The notes: a model not told the origin generated them from the sequence alone. Positions 30,791-40,413 are shown, counted from the stretch's first letter. The stretch is 64,000 nt of DNA from Spiribacter halobius (GCF_020883455.1 NZ_CP086615.1:868001-932000), one strand, 5' to 3'. Translations and numbers: made by a program.

Positions 30791-30904
30791 GGGGTGCTAC
30801 TCCTTCTGCGCCCCGGGCGGTTGCGCTGCCAGGGGATGAACGGTGCCCCATTGTCCGGGCACACGGCCGCCTTGGCGAGTGCGGCGCGGGCATCCAGCTC
30901 GGCA

Positions 30905-31060
30905 GGATTAAAGGCAGAACCGCAAAGGCGCAAAGGACGCGAAGGCGGGAATGGCGGATGGTCTGCCAGCGGGCGGCGAGGTCAGCCGCTGCCAAGCGCC
31001 CCCCGGAACGACCCTCTTGGCGTCTTCCTTTGCGCCCTTGGCGGCTTTGCGGTCATCTCC
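30905..31060. repeat. Inverted repeat with CGCAAAG phased arms
   Basis: The left arm (30905-30945) starts GGATTAAA and runs ACCGCAAAG, GCGCAAAG, GACGCGAAG. The right arm (31021-31060) is its imperfect reverse complement (CTTTGCGCCCTTGGCGGCTTTGCGG region). Together with the next element it makes up most of the 397 bases between ptsH and mgtE; I see no gene there. The GGATTAAA edge is shared with the ACACAACGG family. Confidence 0.7.
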
Positions 31061-31071
31061 GGGCGCAAGGC

Positions 31072-31167
31072 ATTCAACACAACGACACAATGATCACAAC
31101 GATGCACAACGAACAGATTGCTCTGCGTTGTGAACCGTTGTGCCCGTTGTGTCGTTGTGTTTAATCC
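31072..31167. repeat. Inverted repeat with 9-mer phased arms (ACACAACGG words), copy 3
   Basis: Arms at 31072-31114 and 31125-31167 enclose only about ten bases, so this copy is a near-closed hairpin. The arms differ more from each other than in copies 1 and 2: the left has CAATGATCACAACG where the right has CAACGGGCACAACG. The element ends about 20 bases from the ptsH stop. Confidence 0.78.
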
Positions 31168-31187
31168 GGCGGTCGCAACGAAAGCGG

Positions 31188-31475
31188 TCAGACGTCCTCA
31201 CCGAAGCGATCGGCGACGAGCGCCTCGAGGGCGTCCAGGGCCTCGGGTGCGTCCTCGCCCTCGGCCTCCACCAGCAGCTCGGTACCGCGGCCGGCGGCGA
31301 GCATCATCAGGCCCATGATGCTCTTGCCGTTGACCCGCCGGCCGTCCAGCTCCACATGCACGCTGGCCTGGTACTCGGCGGCCACGGCCACGAAGCGCGC
31401 CGCGGCGCGGGCATGCAGACCGAGGCGGTTGACGATGGTGAGCCGCCGTCGCACGGGCGCGGATTCAGCCCCCAT
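31188..31475 (-). CDS. ptsH: HPr-family phosphocarrier (NPr)
   Basis: This is the small phosphocarrier of the nitrogen-type PTS. The 95 residues keep the phosphorylated His in NRLGLHARAA (about 21) and the regulatory Ser in NGKSIMGLMMLAA (about 51). The Ser site matters because an HPr kinase is encoded three genes upstream. It overlaps the EIIA gene by 11 bases and is last in the rpoN-to-ptsH run. NPr is the more likely type, by context. Confidence 0.95.
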   Translation of the reverse strand: MGAESAPVRRRLTIVNRLGLHARAAARFVAVAAEYQASVHVELDGRRVNGKSIMGLMMLAAGRGTELLVEAEGEDAPEALDALEALVADRFGEDV

Positions 31476-31884
31476 GGTCCTGCCTGAGCAGCGGCGAAGG
31501 CTCCACCAGCAGGATGCCGTCGCGCCCGCCGGAGAGGGCCTTGGCGCGCAGCTCCTCCAGCGGCAGCTGCGGGTAGTTCAGCACGCGCAGGAGCATGGGC
31601 AGGTTGACCCCGGAGATCACCGGCGCGCCGGCCTGCTGGCCGAGGCGCACGGCGACGTTGCTCGGTGTCGAGCCGAAGGCGTCGGTGAGGATCAGGGCGC
31701 CGTCGCCGTCGTCGAGCTGGCCGAGGAGGGTAAGGCCGCGCTGCAGCGCCGCCGACGGGTCGCTGTCCTGGGGCACCCCCAGCGTGCCCGTGGCGAGCGG
31801 GTGGCCGCCGAGGATGGTGCGCGCCGTGCGCAGCAGCTCCTCGCCGAGCCGGTTGTGGGTGACGAGCAGCACGCCGACGCTCAT
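31465..31884 (-). CDS. PTS EIIA component, mannose/fructose family
   Basis: A 139-residue EIIA-Man-like domain (MSVGVLLVTHNRLGEELL) with the phospho-accepting His at residue 10. The middle has LILTDAFGSTPSNVA, the usual signature. No EIIB, EIIC or EIID transporter subunits are nearby, so it is probably regulatory rather than a sugar importer, as for the same gene in many beta- and gammaproteobacteria. It overlaps rapZ by 4 bases and ptsH by 11. Confidence 0.93.
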   Translation of the reverse strand: MSVGVLLVTHNRLGEELLRTARTILGGHPLATGTLGVPQDSDPSAALQRGLTLLGQLDDGDGALILTDAFGSTPSNVAVRLGQQAGAPVISGVNLPMLLRVLNYPQLPLEELRAKALSGGRDGILLVEPSPLLRQDHGG

Positions 31885-32738
31885 GACAGCTCCCGATGGC
31901 GGACGGTGACGGCGACGCCTTCCTCGCGGAACCGGCGCGCCAGATGCTCGGCGAGGTACACCGAGCGGTGCTGGCCGCCGGTACAGCCGATGGCGATGGT
32001 GAGATAGCTGCGGTTCTCCCGGCGGAAGGCCGGCAGCCAGTGGGAGAGGAAGGCGCCGACGTGCTCGAGGTAGTCGCCCACCAGCTCGCTCGCGCCGAGA
32101 TACTCGGCGACCGCCGGGTCGCGCCCGGTGAGAGGGCGCAGGTCCGGCTGCCAGTGGGGGTTCGGCAGGCAGCGGGCGTCGAACACGAAATCCGCGTCCG
32201 GCGGCGTCCCATGCTTGTAGCCGAAGGACTCCAGCAGCAGCGACAGGCTGTGCGGCGCCCGCGCCAGCCGGTCGCGGACGATGTCCCGGAGCTGATGCAC
32301 CGTGGTATGGGTGGTGTCGAGCGTGAGATCGGCGCGCTCCAGCAGCGGCATGAGCAGCTCCCGCTCGCCGGTGATCGCCTCCCCCAGGGGGACCTCCGGG
32401 CCGCTCAGCGGATGCCGCCGGCGGGTCTCGCTGAAGCGCTTCAGCAGGGTGTCGTGAGCGGCATCCAGGAAGACGATCTCGCAGGCGATGCCATGATCCT
32501 CCAGGGTCGCGAGGATCTCGGGAAAGCGGGCCAGGTCCTCCGGGCGGTTGCGCGCGTCGATACCCACGGCGTAGCGCCCGGACTGCCCGTCGGCGGTGAT
32601 GTGTGCGCCGAAGGCCTCGAGCAGCGCCACCGGAAGGTTGTCGATGCAGTAGAACCCCGCATCCTCCAGCGTGGCGAGGGCGACGCTCTTGCCGGACCCC
32701 GAGAGCCCGCTGATGATGACCAGTCTCCGCTCCTGCAT
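31881..32738 (-). CDS. rapZ: RNase adapter protein RapZ
   Basis: RapZ binds small RNAs and glucosamine-6-phosphate and guides RNase E to GlmZ in E. coli. The 285 residues include the Walker A GLSGSGKSVAL (about 11-21), FYCIDNLP, and the C-terminal domain with IGCTGGQHRSV (about 240-250). The gene lies between hprK and the EIIA gene in tight coupling. Whether the GlmY/GlmZ system exists in this organism cannot be judged here. Confidence 0.97.
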   Translation of the reverse strand: MQERRLVIISGLSGSGKSVALATLEDAGFYCIDNLPVALLEAFGAHITADGQSGRYAVGIDARNRPEDLARFPEILATLEDHGIACEIVFLDAAHDTLLKRFSETRRRHPLSGPEVPLGEAITGERELLMPLLERADLTLDTTHTTVHQLRDIVRDRLARAPHSLSLLLESFGYKHGTPPDADFVFDARCLPNPHWQPDLRPLTGRDPAVAEYLGASELVGDYLEHVGAFLSHWLPAFRRENRSYLTIAIGCTGGQHRSVYLAEHLARRFREEGVAVTVRHRELS

Positions 32739-32741
32739 GGA

Positions 32742-33560
32742 TCAGCCCGTCACCCTGTCGCTGGCGGCGACCAGCGGATGCGGTGCCTGCACGCACCGCC
32801 GCCTGATCGCTGTGAACTGTTCGGCAGCGAAGGCCTCGGCGGTGTTCCCGCGCCGGTTGCGGGCCTGCAGCTCATGCACGGCCGCGGTCACCAGGCTCGC
32901 GAGGGGGCGACCCGGTGCCAGTCGCAGGCGCGGCAGGCTACGCCCGAGCAGCCCCGTGCGGGCCCAGTCCCCCTCCAGCCCGCCGGCGGCGGCCGCGGCG
33001 GTGAGGTCGATCACGAGCCCGATGTCGCTGTGGGGAAGTCGGGCGGCCGGGCCGAACTGGGCCTCGGCGTCCAGCAGTCCGAGGCCCCGCACGCAGAGCC
33101 GGCCCCGGAGCAGGGGCGGGCAGCAGCCTTTCAGCCGGCCCTGTGGCCGGGGCTGCAGGGTCACGGCGTCGTCGGCGACCAGCCGCTGGCCGCCCTGCAG
33201 CAGGGCAAGCGCGGTCTCGCTTTTGCCGCTGCCGGCCTCCCCCCGGATCAGCACGCCGGTGCCGTCGATCTGCACCAGGGTGCCGGGCAGGGTGACGATG
33301 GCATGCCGCGCGAGCCAGCGATCCAGCCGGCGGGAGAGATCCTGATCGCCGAGCGGGGAGTGGATGATCGGCGCGGCGCCGCCGGCGAGTGGCGGCAGGC
33401 GGAGGTGGTCCGGTGCCTCCGGCAGGCGCCGGACGGGGCAGTCGCCACCGTCGCCGAACCACCGGCCCACGGCCACGGGCAGCCCGGCGGTGGCGTCGCC
33501 GGCCGCGTGCCTGCCCGCCAGCGCCCTGGCGAGCGCCGGAATGCCGAGGTGCACGATCAT
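32742..33560 (-). CDS. hprK: HPr kinase/phosphorylase, short N-terminal domain
   Basis: HprK phosphorylates the regulatory serine of HPr with ATP and also removes it. The Walker A loop is GEAGSGKSETAL (about 107-118) and the family motif CVRGLGLLD follows (about 160). At 272 residues it is shorter than the usual 310 or so, and the P-loop comes about 45 residues earlier, so the N-terminal domain is reduced. The start overlaps the ptsN stop (ATGA), which fixes it. Its likely substrate is the ptsH product nearby. Confidence 0.92.
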   Translation of the reverse strand: MIVHLGIPALARALAGRHAAGDATAGLPVAVGRWFGDGGDCPVRRLPEAPDHLRLPPLAGGAAPIIHSPLGDQDLSRRLDRWLARHAIVTLPGTLVQIDGTGVLIRGEAGSGKSETALALLQGGQRLVADDAVTLQPRPQGRLKGCCPPLLRGRLCVRGLGLLDAEAQFGPAARLPHSDIGLVIDLTAAAAAGGLEGDWARTGLLGRSLPRLRLAPGRPLASLVTAAVHELQARNRRGNTAEAFAAEQFTAIRRRCVQAPHPLVAASDRVTG

Positions 33561-34027
33561 GAGCCGCTGCGGCTGTCCTGCCAGGCAAGCACCGTCTCGT
33601 AGAGCTCGGTCTCCGAGCCGCAGGTGCGCAACCGCTCGCAGAGATCCGGGTCGCTGAACATCTCGGCAAGGCGGGCAAGGATGCGCAGGTGTTCGTCGGT
33701 GGAGTGCTCGGGCACCAGCAGGGCGAACAGCAGATCCACCGGCTGGCGGTCGATGGCGTCGAAGTCCACCGGCTTGTCCAGCCGCAGCAGGGCGGCGGTG
33801 GCCTGATCGATGCCCGGGGCGCGGGCATGGGGCAGCGCCACGCCCTTGCCGAGCCCCGTGCTGCCGAGGCGCTCGCGGCTGATCAGGCTCTCGAAGACCG
33901 CGCGCGTCGACGGATCGGCGTCGTCGCCCGTGAGCAGCTCGCTCAGCAGCTCCAGGCAGCGCTTCTTGCTGGTGGCAGTGGCCCCGCAGCGGGTGCGCTC
34001 GGGTGCCAGCAGGTTGGCGATGTTCAT
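33557..34027 (-). CDS. ptsN: Nitrogen regulatory PTS protein EIIA(Ntr)
   Basis: EIIA(Ntr) receives phosphate through NPr and regulates potassium transport and stress responses. The 156 residues include the phosphorylation site GVALPHARAPGI (His about 66) and the C-terminal LARLAEMFSDPDLCERLR helix. It begins MNIANLLAPERT, the standard start. Its position after hpf and before hprK and rapZ is the known rpoN-cluster order. Confidence 0.96.
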   Translation of the reverse strand: MNIANLLAPERTRCGATATSKKRCLELLSELLTGDDADPSTRAVFESLISRERLGSTGLGKGVALPHARAPGIDQATAALLRLDKPVDFDAIDRQPVDLLFALLVPEHSTDEHLRILARLAEMFSDPDLCERLRTCGSETELYETVLAWQDSRSGS

Positions 34028-34097
34028 GTCGACCCCGTGTCGCGGATGATGGCGGGGCGGCCGCCGGGCGCTTGGGTGCCCGGCGGCCGCCCCGCGC

Positions 34098-34424
34098 TCA
34101 CGGCTCCAGTGTCTGGCCCACCGCGCCCTCGCTGCGATGGTGGTCGGTGCGCTTCTCCTTGTGCTTGACCACCTGGCGATCGAGCTTGTCGACCAGGGCG
34201 TCGATGGCGGCGTACATGTCCTCCTGGAGGGCGTCGGCGAACAGCTTGGCACCGCTAAGCGCCAGTGTGGCCTCGGCCTTCTTGGCCACCTTCTCCACGG
34301 TGAGGATCACGTGCACGTCCACCACGTTGTCGAAGTGCCGCTCGAGGCGCTGGAACTTCTCGTGGACATAGTCGCGCAGCGCATCGGTGATCTCCACGTG
34401 GTGGCCGGTGACGTCGATCTGCAT
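34098..34424 (-). CDS. hpf: Ribosome hibernation-promoting factor, short form
   Basis: This protein binds the 30S decoding region and drives ribosome dimerisation in stationary phase. The 108 residues match short HPF (MQIDVTGHHVEITDALRDYV start; a basic HFDNVVDVHVIL strand; KLDRQVVKHKEK at the end). AGGAAGGAGG upstream of the ATG at 34424 is a very strong ribosome-binding site. The gene follows rpoN by 20 bases. Confidence 0.95.
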   Translation of the reverse strand: MQIDVTGHHVEITDALRDYVHEKFQRLERHFDNVVDVHVILTVEKVAKKAEATLALSGAKLFADALQEDMYAAIDALVDKLDRQVVKHKEKRTDHHRSEGAVGQTLEP

Positions 34425-34444
34425 AAGGCCCTCCTTCCTGGCGC

Positions 34445-35917
34445 TCAGGCCAGCCGCTTGCGTTCGGTGGACGAGGCGATGGCCATGGCCTCTCGGTACT
34501 TGGCCACCGTCCTGCGTGCCACGTTGATGCCCTCTTCGCGCAGGATCTCGGCGAGCCGCGAGTCGCTCAGCGGGCTCGCCGGATCCTCGTCGGCGACCAG
34601 GCGCCGGATGCGCGCGCGAATCGCCGTGGCGGAGCATTCGCCGCCGTCCACGGTCTGCACGTGACTGGAGAAGAAGTACTTGAACTCGAAGGTCCCGCGC
34701 GGGGTGTGCATGTACTTCTGGTTGGTGATGCGCGAGACCGTGGACTCGTGCATCTCGATGGTTTCGGCCACCTCGCGCAGCACCAGCGGCTGCATCGCCT
34801 CCTCGCCCTGCTCGAGGAAGCCCCGCTGGCGCTCGACGATGCACTCCGCCACCTTGAGCAGGGTGTCGTTGCGCGATCGCAGGCTCTTGATCAGCCATCG
34901 CGCCTCCTGCAGGTGCTGGCGCATGAGGCTGTTGTCGCGGCTGTTGTCGGCCCGGCGCACCAGGCTGGCGTAGTAGCTGTTCACCCGCAGCCGCGGGCAG
35001 GCGTCCGGGTTCACCTCCACCTGCCAGTCGCCGTTGACGCGGCGCACGAACACGTCCGGCACCACGTACTCGGTGCGCTCGGTGCTGAAGCGCGCGCCGG
35101 GGCGGGGGTCCAGGGTCTGCACCAGCGCCAGGGCCGCCTGCAGGGTCTCGAGGTCGAGCCGCATGCGGCGCTTGAGCTGGGCGAACTGGCGGCTGACCAG
35201 CAGCTCCAGGTGCTGGTCCACGAGCTCGCGGGCCGCCGCCAGATGGGGCGTGGCCGGGTCCAGCTGGTCCAGCTGCACCAGCAGCGCCTCGCGCACGTCC
35301 CGGGCCGCCACACCCACCGGGTCCAGCCGCTGCACCCGGGCCAGCACCGCCTGCAGGTCGTCCGGCTCCACCTCCAGCTCCGGCGGCAGGCCGGCGCCGA
35401 TCTCCTCCAGCGGCTCGCCGAGGTAGCCGTCGTCGCGCACGGCGTCGACGATGGCCTCGGCGATGGCCATGTCCCGGGGCGAGATCGGAGCCATCTGCAG
35501 CTGCCAGATGAGGTAGTCGCGCAGGGATTCCTCGCCGCCGGACTGGTTCTCGAAGAGGTCGCGCTCGTCGTCGGAACCGGAGTGGCTGTAGGTGGTGCTG
35601 CCGTCGTAGACGTCCTCCCAGCTGGAGTCCACCGGGAGGTCCTCGGTGAGGCGCGCGGCATCCGGCTCCTCGCCGCCGAGATCCTGTTCCGTGCGGTCCG
35701 GTGCGGCCTCCGACGCCTCGGCCCCGTCCTCGTCGCGCTCCGCGGCCGCCTCGAGCTCCGCTTCCTCCGCGGCCTCGAGCATCAGGTTGGACTCCAGCGC
35801 CTGCTGGATCTCCATGCGCAGTTCGAGGGTCGGCAGCTGCAGCAGCCGGATGGCCTGCTGCAGCTGCGGGGTCATGGTGAGCTGTTGCCCGAGTCGGAGC
35901 TGTAGCGACTGCTTCAT
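34445..35917 (-). CDS. rpoN: RNA polymerase sigma-54 factor
   Basis: Sigma-54 directs polymerase to -24/-12 promoters that need AAA+ activators. The 490 residues show region I (MKQSLQLRLGQQLTMTPQLQQAIRLLQL, split at the Gln-rich middle), an acidic region II (about 60-140), the core-binding domain, and the RpoN box ARRTVAKYRE near the C-terminus. The ATG at 35917 is the canonical start; the open frame upstream is not conserved. It lies between lptB and hpf, as in E. coli. Confidence 0.98.
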   Translation of the reverse strand: MKQSLQLRLGQQLTMTPQLQQAIRLLQLPTLELRMEIQQALESNLMLEAAEEAELEAAAERDEDGAEASEAAPDRTEQDLGGEEPDAARLTEDLPVDSSWEDVYDGSTTYSHSGSDDERDLFENQSGGEESLRDYLIWQLQMAPISPRDMAIAEAIVDAVRDDGYLGEPLEEIGAGLPPELEVEPDDLQAVLARVQRLDPVGVAARDVREALLVQLDQLDPATPHLAAARELVDQHLELLVSRQFAQLKRRMRLDLETLQAALALVQTLDPRPGARFSTERTEYVVPDVFVRRVNGDWQVEVNPDACPRLRVNSYYASLVRRADNSRDNSLMRQHLQEARWLIKSLRSRNDTLLKVAECIVERQRGFLEQGEEAMQPLVLREVAETIEMHESTVSRITNQKYMHTPRGTFEFKYFFSSHVQTVDGGECSATAIRARIRRLVADEDPASPLSDSRLAEILREEGINVARRTVAKYREAMAIASSTERKRLA

Positions 35918-36064
35918 CGTCGTCAGTGGCCACCCGGGGAAGTGGAGTGCGTCGGGCGCCCCCCCGGCACCCTTTTGCTGTGCTTCATCGTAGTGCAATT
36001 CCCCCTGTCCGGAAACGGCAGGGTAACGCCGTCGGCATGAAACCTGCTAACGCCGGTCGGGCGC

Positions 36065-36801
<737 letters not shown>

Positions 36802-36805
<4 letters not shown>

Positions 36806-37320
36806 CCGCCCTCCTCGCGCTCGGGGAAGACCGTCACCTCGATGCGGTCGTCGCCATCGGCGCCGCGCTCCGCCTCCACCCGCTCGTCGGCGACGAAGTA
36901 GGTGATGGTCTCGCCGCGCACCTGGTTCTCGCCCTGCCAGAGGCGCCCGCCCTGCAGCAGAAGCACGCGCTCGGGGCCGCTGGCGTAGTACTCCATGCGC
37001 GGCGCCTCGGCCTCCACCAGCTGGCCGTCGCCCTCGGGCTGCTGGCGGTAGGTGGCCGGCTCGCCCTCGACCTCGACGCGCTCGAGCTCGCGCTGCTCGT
37101 TGGTGTAGACCCACATGACCTCGCCGGTGATGCGGGCCGGGCCGCGGGTGAGCACGACATCGCCGCGGTAGACGCTCGTGCCGCTGCGGTTGTCCACCTC
37201 GGCGCGGTCGGCGCTTAGGCGCACCGGACCCTGCTCCTGGGCCGTGGCCGGCGTCGCGGGGAGCAGCAGCAGGGCGAGTGCCAGCGTGCCCAGCCCGCCT
37301 AGCTCACGGAGCCGGGTCAT
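36802..37320 (-). CDS. lptA: Lipopolysaccharide export periplasmic protein LptA
   Basis: LptA forms the periplasmic bridge that carries LPS to the outer membrane. The 172 residues begin with a signal peptide (about 1-27, cut after PATAQ), then an OstA beta-jellyroll with [21 protein letters not shown] (split by turns) and a final acidic tail. It overlaps lptC by 17 bases and lptB by 4. Confidence 0.94.
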
Positions 37321-37870
37321 GGCGTCCTTCCACCTGCGAGAGCAGCTGCATGCGTTCCTCCTCCAGCCAGGCGCGGGCGCCGACCCCCTGCACGCGGTAG
37401 TTGGGCCCGGTGATGGTGACGGGGCGGTCGGTCTCCGCGTAGCGCCGCGCCGGCTCCAGGTCGAGATGCTCGGTGCGCAGGACGCTGCCGCCGTCGGCGC
37501 CTGGCCGGCGCAGCCGCACGTCACCGGTCAGGCTTGCCCGGGTGCCGTCCTGCCAGCTCTGCCCCTGCTCGGCGCGGCCGTGCCAGGCAACGCCCTCGTC
37601 ACCATAGACCTGCCAGCGTGGCTCGGTGAACCGCCAGCGGTCCGCCTCATCGAAATAGGCGCCCTGCGGCGCACGGATCCGGTAGTCCGGGGCGCCCGCC
37701 GCGTTGGTGACCAGCAGCTCGAAGTCCCGTGCGTAGTAGGCGGCGCGTGGCTCCTCCACCGCCGCCTCGTCGGGCAGGGTGGCGGGCTCCCGCTCGGCGA
37801 GGCCCCACCAGGCGAGGGCGGCCAGCAGCCCGGTGGCGACCGTGGGGAACAGCCAGCGGCGTTCAGCCAT
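37304..37870 (-). CDS. lptC: Lipopolysaccharide export protein LptC
   Basis: LptC is a bitopic inner-membrane protein that passes LPS from LptBFG to LptA. The 188 residues have an N-terminal membrane anchor (about 6-24) and the LptC jellyroll (about 45-180), with the typical YRIRAPQGAYFDEADRWRFTEP strand region. It overlaps kdsC by 8 bases and lptA by 17. Confidence 0.93.
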   Translation of the reverse strand: MAERRWLFPTVATGLLAALAWWGLAEREPATLPDEAAVEEPRAAYYARDFELLVTNAAGAPDYRIRAPQGAYFDEADRWRFTEPRWQVYGDEGVAWHGRAEQGQSWQDGTRASLTGDVRLRRPGADGGSVLRTEHLDLEPARRYAETDRPVTITGPNYRVQGVGARAWLEEERMQLLSQVEGRHDPAP

Positions 37871-38423
37871 GGGCGTCCAGGCTCGGCTGCAGGCGACCCT
37901 GGGCCGCGAGAATCAGCTCGCAGACCTCGCGGACGGCGCCCCTGCCACCGGCGCGGGCGGTCTGCCAGTGGCAGGCGCGGGCGAGGCGCGGATGGGCGTC
38001 CGCCACCGCCACCGCCAGACCGGCGAGGCGCGCGGCGGCGAGGTCGACCAGGTCATCCCCGACCCAGGCGCAGGCCGTCATCTCCAGACCGCGGTCGGCG
38101 GCGATCCCGGCCAGGGTGGCGGCCTTGTCGCGCACCCCCTGGCACACCGGATCGATGCCGAGCTCCCCGGCACGCCGGCGTACCGCCGGCGAACGCCGGG
38201 CCGTGAGCACCGCGACGCCGACGCCGGCGGCCCGGAGCATGGCGATGCCCTTGCCGTCGTGGATATGGAAGCGCTTCAGCGTCTCGCCCTCGGCACCGGT
38301 GAATACGCTGCCGTCGGTGAGCACGCCGTCCACGTCCAGCGCCAGCAGGCGGATGCCCGCGGCGCGGGCGACCACCGGGGCAGGGGGTTCGTCGCAATAG
38401 GCGTCGCGGAAGGCGTCCGTCAT
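37863..38423 (-). CDS. kdsC: 3-deoxy-D-manno-octulosonate 8-phosphate phosphatase KdsC
   Basis: KdsC removes phosphate from Kdo-8-phosphate in LPS inner-core synthesis. The 186 residues show HAD motifs: LALDVDGVLTDG with the nucleophile Asp (about 29), the VLTARRSPAV motif II, and VGDDLVDLAAA (motif III/IV). The start shares one base with the kdsD stop (TGATG). Confidence 0.96.
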   Translation of the reverse strand: MTDAFRDAYCDEPPAPVVARAAGIRLLALDVDGVLTDGSVFTGAEGETLKRFHIHDGKGIAMLRAAGVGVAVLTARRSPAVRRRAGELGIDPVCQGVRDKAATLAGIAADRGLEMTACAWVGDDLVDLAAARLAGLAVAVADAHPRLARACHWQTARAGGRGAVREVCELILAAQGRLQPSLDAHG

Positions 38424-39427
38424 CAGACGACGCCCGCGCGCAGCAGGTCGTGCATGTTCAGGGCGCCGATCAGCCGGTGCTCGTCGTCGGTGACCAGCAG
38501 GGCGTTGATGCGGTGGCGCTCCATCAGCTCCAGTGCCTCCGCGGCGAGGCTCTGGCGTGGGATCTGGCGGCCACCGGCGGTCATCACCTCGCGCACCCGC
38601 GTGCCGTGGACGTCGACGCCGTGATCCAGCGTCCGGCGCAGATCGCCGTCGGTGAACACGCCGAGCACCCGGTCGTCGTCGTCCACGACCGCGGTCATGC
38701 CCAGACCCTTGCGGCTCATCTCCACCAGGGCCTCGCCGAGCAGCGTGTCCGGGCCGACCCGGGGCAGGCGCTCACCGGTGTGCATGAGGTCGTCGATGCG
38801 CAGCAGCAGCCGCCGGCCGAGGCGCCCGCCCGGGTGGGAGAGGGCGAAGTCGTCGCGGGTGAAGCCGCGGGCGTCGAGCAGGGCGATGGCGAGGGCGTCG
38901 CCCATGGCCAGCGTCGCCGTGGTGCTGGAGGTGGGGGCGAGTCCGAGCGGGCAGGCCTCCTCGGCGACGCCGACGTCGAGGTGCACCGTCGCTGCGCGTG
39001 CCAGGGTAGAGCCGGGGTTGCCGGACAGCGCCACCAGCGGGACGGCGAGACGTTTGATCAGGGGCAGCAGGAGGTTGATCTCGTCGGTCTCGCCGGAGTT
39101 GGAGAGGCCGATGACCACGTCCTCCGCGGTGATCATGCCCAGGTCGCCGTGGCTCGCCTCGCCGGGATGGACGAAGAAGGCCGGCGTGCCGGTGCTCGCC
39201 AGGGTGGCGGCGAGCTTGCCGCCAATGTGCCCGGACTTGCCCATGCCGATGACCACCACCCGGCCGCGGCAGTCGAGCAGCAGCCGGCAGGCGCGGGCGA
39301 AGTCCGCGCCGATGCGCTCGCCGAGTGCCGCCACCGCGGCCGCCTCGGTCTCGATCACGGCGCGGCCGAGGCGGCAGAGGTCCTCGTCCGAGTGCTGGGT
39401 CGCGGGTTGCCGGGCGGTCCGGGACAT
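38423..39427 (-). CDS. kdsD: D-arabinose 5-phosphate isomerase KdsD
   Basis: KdsD turns ribulose 5-phosphate into arabinose 5-phosphate for Kdo synthesis. The 334 residues have an N-terminal SIS domain (about 40-185, with VIGMGKSGHIGGK and the conserved STGTPAFFVHPGEASHGDLG region) and two C-terminal CBS domains (about 210-330). It is next to kdsC and yrbG as in E. coli. Confidence 0.97.
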   Translation of the reverse strand: MSRTARQPATQHSDEDLCRLGRAVIETEAAAVAALGERIGADFARACRLLLDCRGRVVVIGMGKSGHIGGKLAATLASTGTPAFFVHPGEASHGDLGMITAEDVVIGLSNSGETDEINLLLPLIKRLAVPLVALSGNPGSTLARAATVHLDVGVAEEACPLGLAPTSSTTATLAMGDALAIALLDARGFTRDDFALSHPGGRLGRRLLLRIDDLMHTGERLPRVGPDTLLGEALVEMSRKGLGMTAVVDDDDRVLGVFTDGDLRRTLDHGVDVHGTRVREVMTAGGRQIPRQSLAAEALELMERHRINALLVTDDEHRLIGALNMHDLLRAGVV

Positions 39428-39444
39428 TGAGGTTTCCTCGCGCG

Positions 39445-40413
39445 CTAGCGTCCGCTGGCGAACAGCAGGCCCTGGTAGCCGGCGAAGGCGGCGAGCAGCA
39501 GGCCACCCTCGATACGCGTGATCCGGCCCGGCCCGCGCAGGCCGAAGGCCATGGCCGCGAACAGCACCGTCAGCGCCGCCATGATGCTGTAGTCGCGCAC
39601 CAGCGCCACGCGCTCCAGCGCGAATGGCGCGATGGCGCCGGCGATGCCCAGCACGGCCAGCAGGTTGAACATATTGGAGCCAATGATGTTGCCGATGGCA
39701 ATGTCGTGCTCGCCGTGGCGGGCGCTGGCGATGCCGGCGGCGAGCTCCGGCAGGCTGGTGCCCACGGCCACGATGGTGAGCCCGATCACCAGATCGCTCA
39801 CGCCAAGGGCCTCGGCCACCCCGACCGCCGCCCACACCAGCAGGCGCGAGCTCGCGAGCAGCAGGGCCAGCCCCGCCACCAGCCAGAGCAGCGCCCTGGA
39901 CAGGGGGACGTCGCTCGGAATGGTCTCCTCGAATTCGGCGCCGATGACGTCCGGCGGCTCGTCACTGCGCTGGGCCTGCCAGCCCATCCAGACCACCACC
40001 GCCAGCATGCCGAGCAGCAGCAGGCCACCCTCCAGGCGGCCCACCTGCAGATCCAGCAGCAGCACCGCCACCACTGCGGTGATCAGCAGCAGCATCGGCA
40101 GCTCCCGGCGCAGCAGCCCGGAGCTGACCGTCAGCGGCGTGATCAGCGCGGTGATGCCGAGGATGAGCCCGACGTTGGCGATGTTGGAGCCGATGGCGTT
40201 GCCGACGGCGATGCCGGCGTTGCCATCCAGCGCCGCCATGGTGGACACCAGCATCTCCGGCAGCGAGGTGCCGATCCCGACCACCGTGAGGCCGACGATG
40301 AGCGGCGGCACGCCCAGGCTTCGCGCGGTGACGGAGGCCCCGGCGATGAAGCGGTCCGCGCTCCAGGTGAGCACGGCGAGGCCGACGATGATGCTGACAA
40401 GGTAGATGGTCAC
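39445..40413 (-). CDS. yrbG: Calcium/sodium antiporter, CaCA family (YrbG-like)
   Basis: An inner-membrane cation antiporter of 322 residues with about ten membrane segments and the two duplicated alpha-repeats, GTSLPEMLVSTMAAL with GNAIGSNIANVG, and GTSLPELAAGIASA with GNIIGSNMFNLL. The start is taken as the GTG at 40413, which begins the first membrane segment at the expected point; no ATG is available, and the open frame upstream runs into a repeat-like tract. The ion preference is inferred from the family. Confidence 0.9.
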   Translation of the reverse strand: MTIYLVSIIVGLAVLTWSADRFIAGASVTARSLGVPPLIVGLTVVGIGTSLPEMLVSTMAALDGNAGIAVGNAIGSNIANVGLILGITALITPLTVSSGLLRRELPMLLLITAVVAVLLLDLQVGRLEGGLLLLGMLAVVVWMGWQAQRSDEPPDVIGAEFEETIPSDVPLSRALLWLVAGLALLLASSRLLVWAAVGVAEALGVSDLVIGLTIVAVGTSLPELAAGIASARHGEHDIAIGNIIGSNMFNLLAVLGIAGAIAPFALERVALVRDYSIMAALTVLFAAMAFGLRGPGRITRIEGGLLLAAFAGYQGLLFASGR

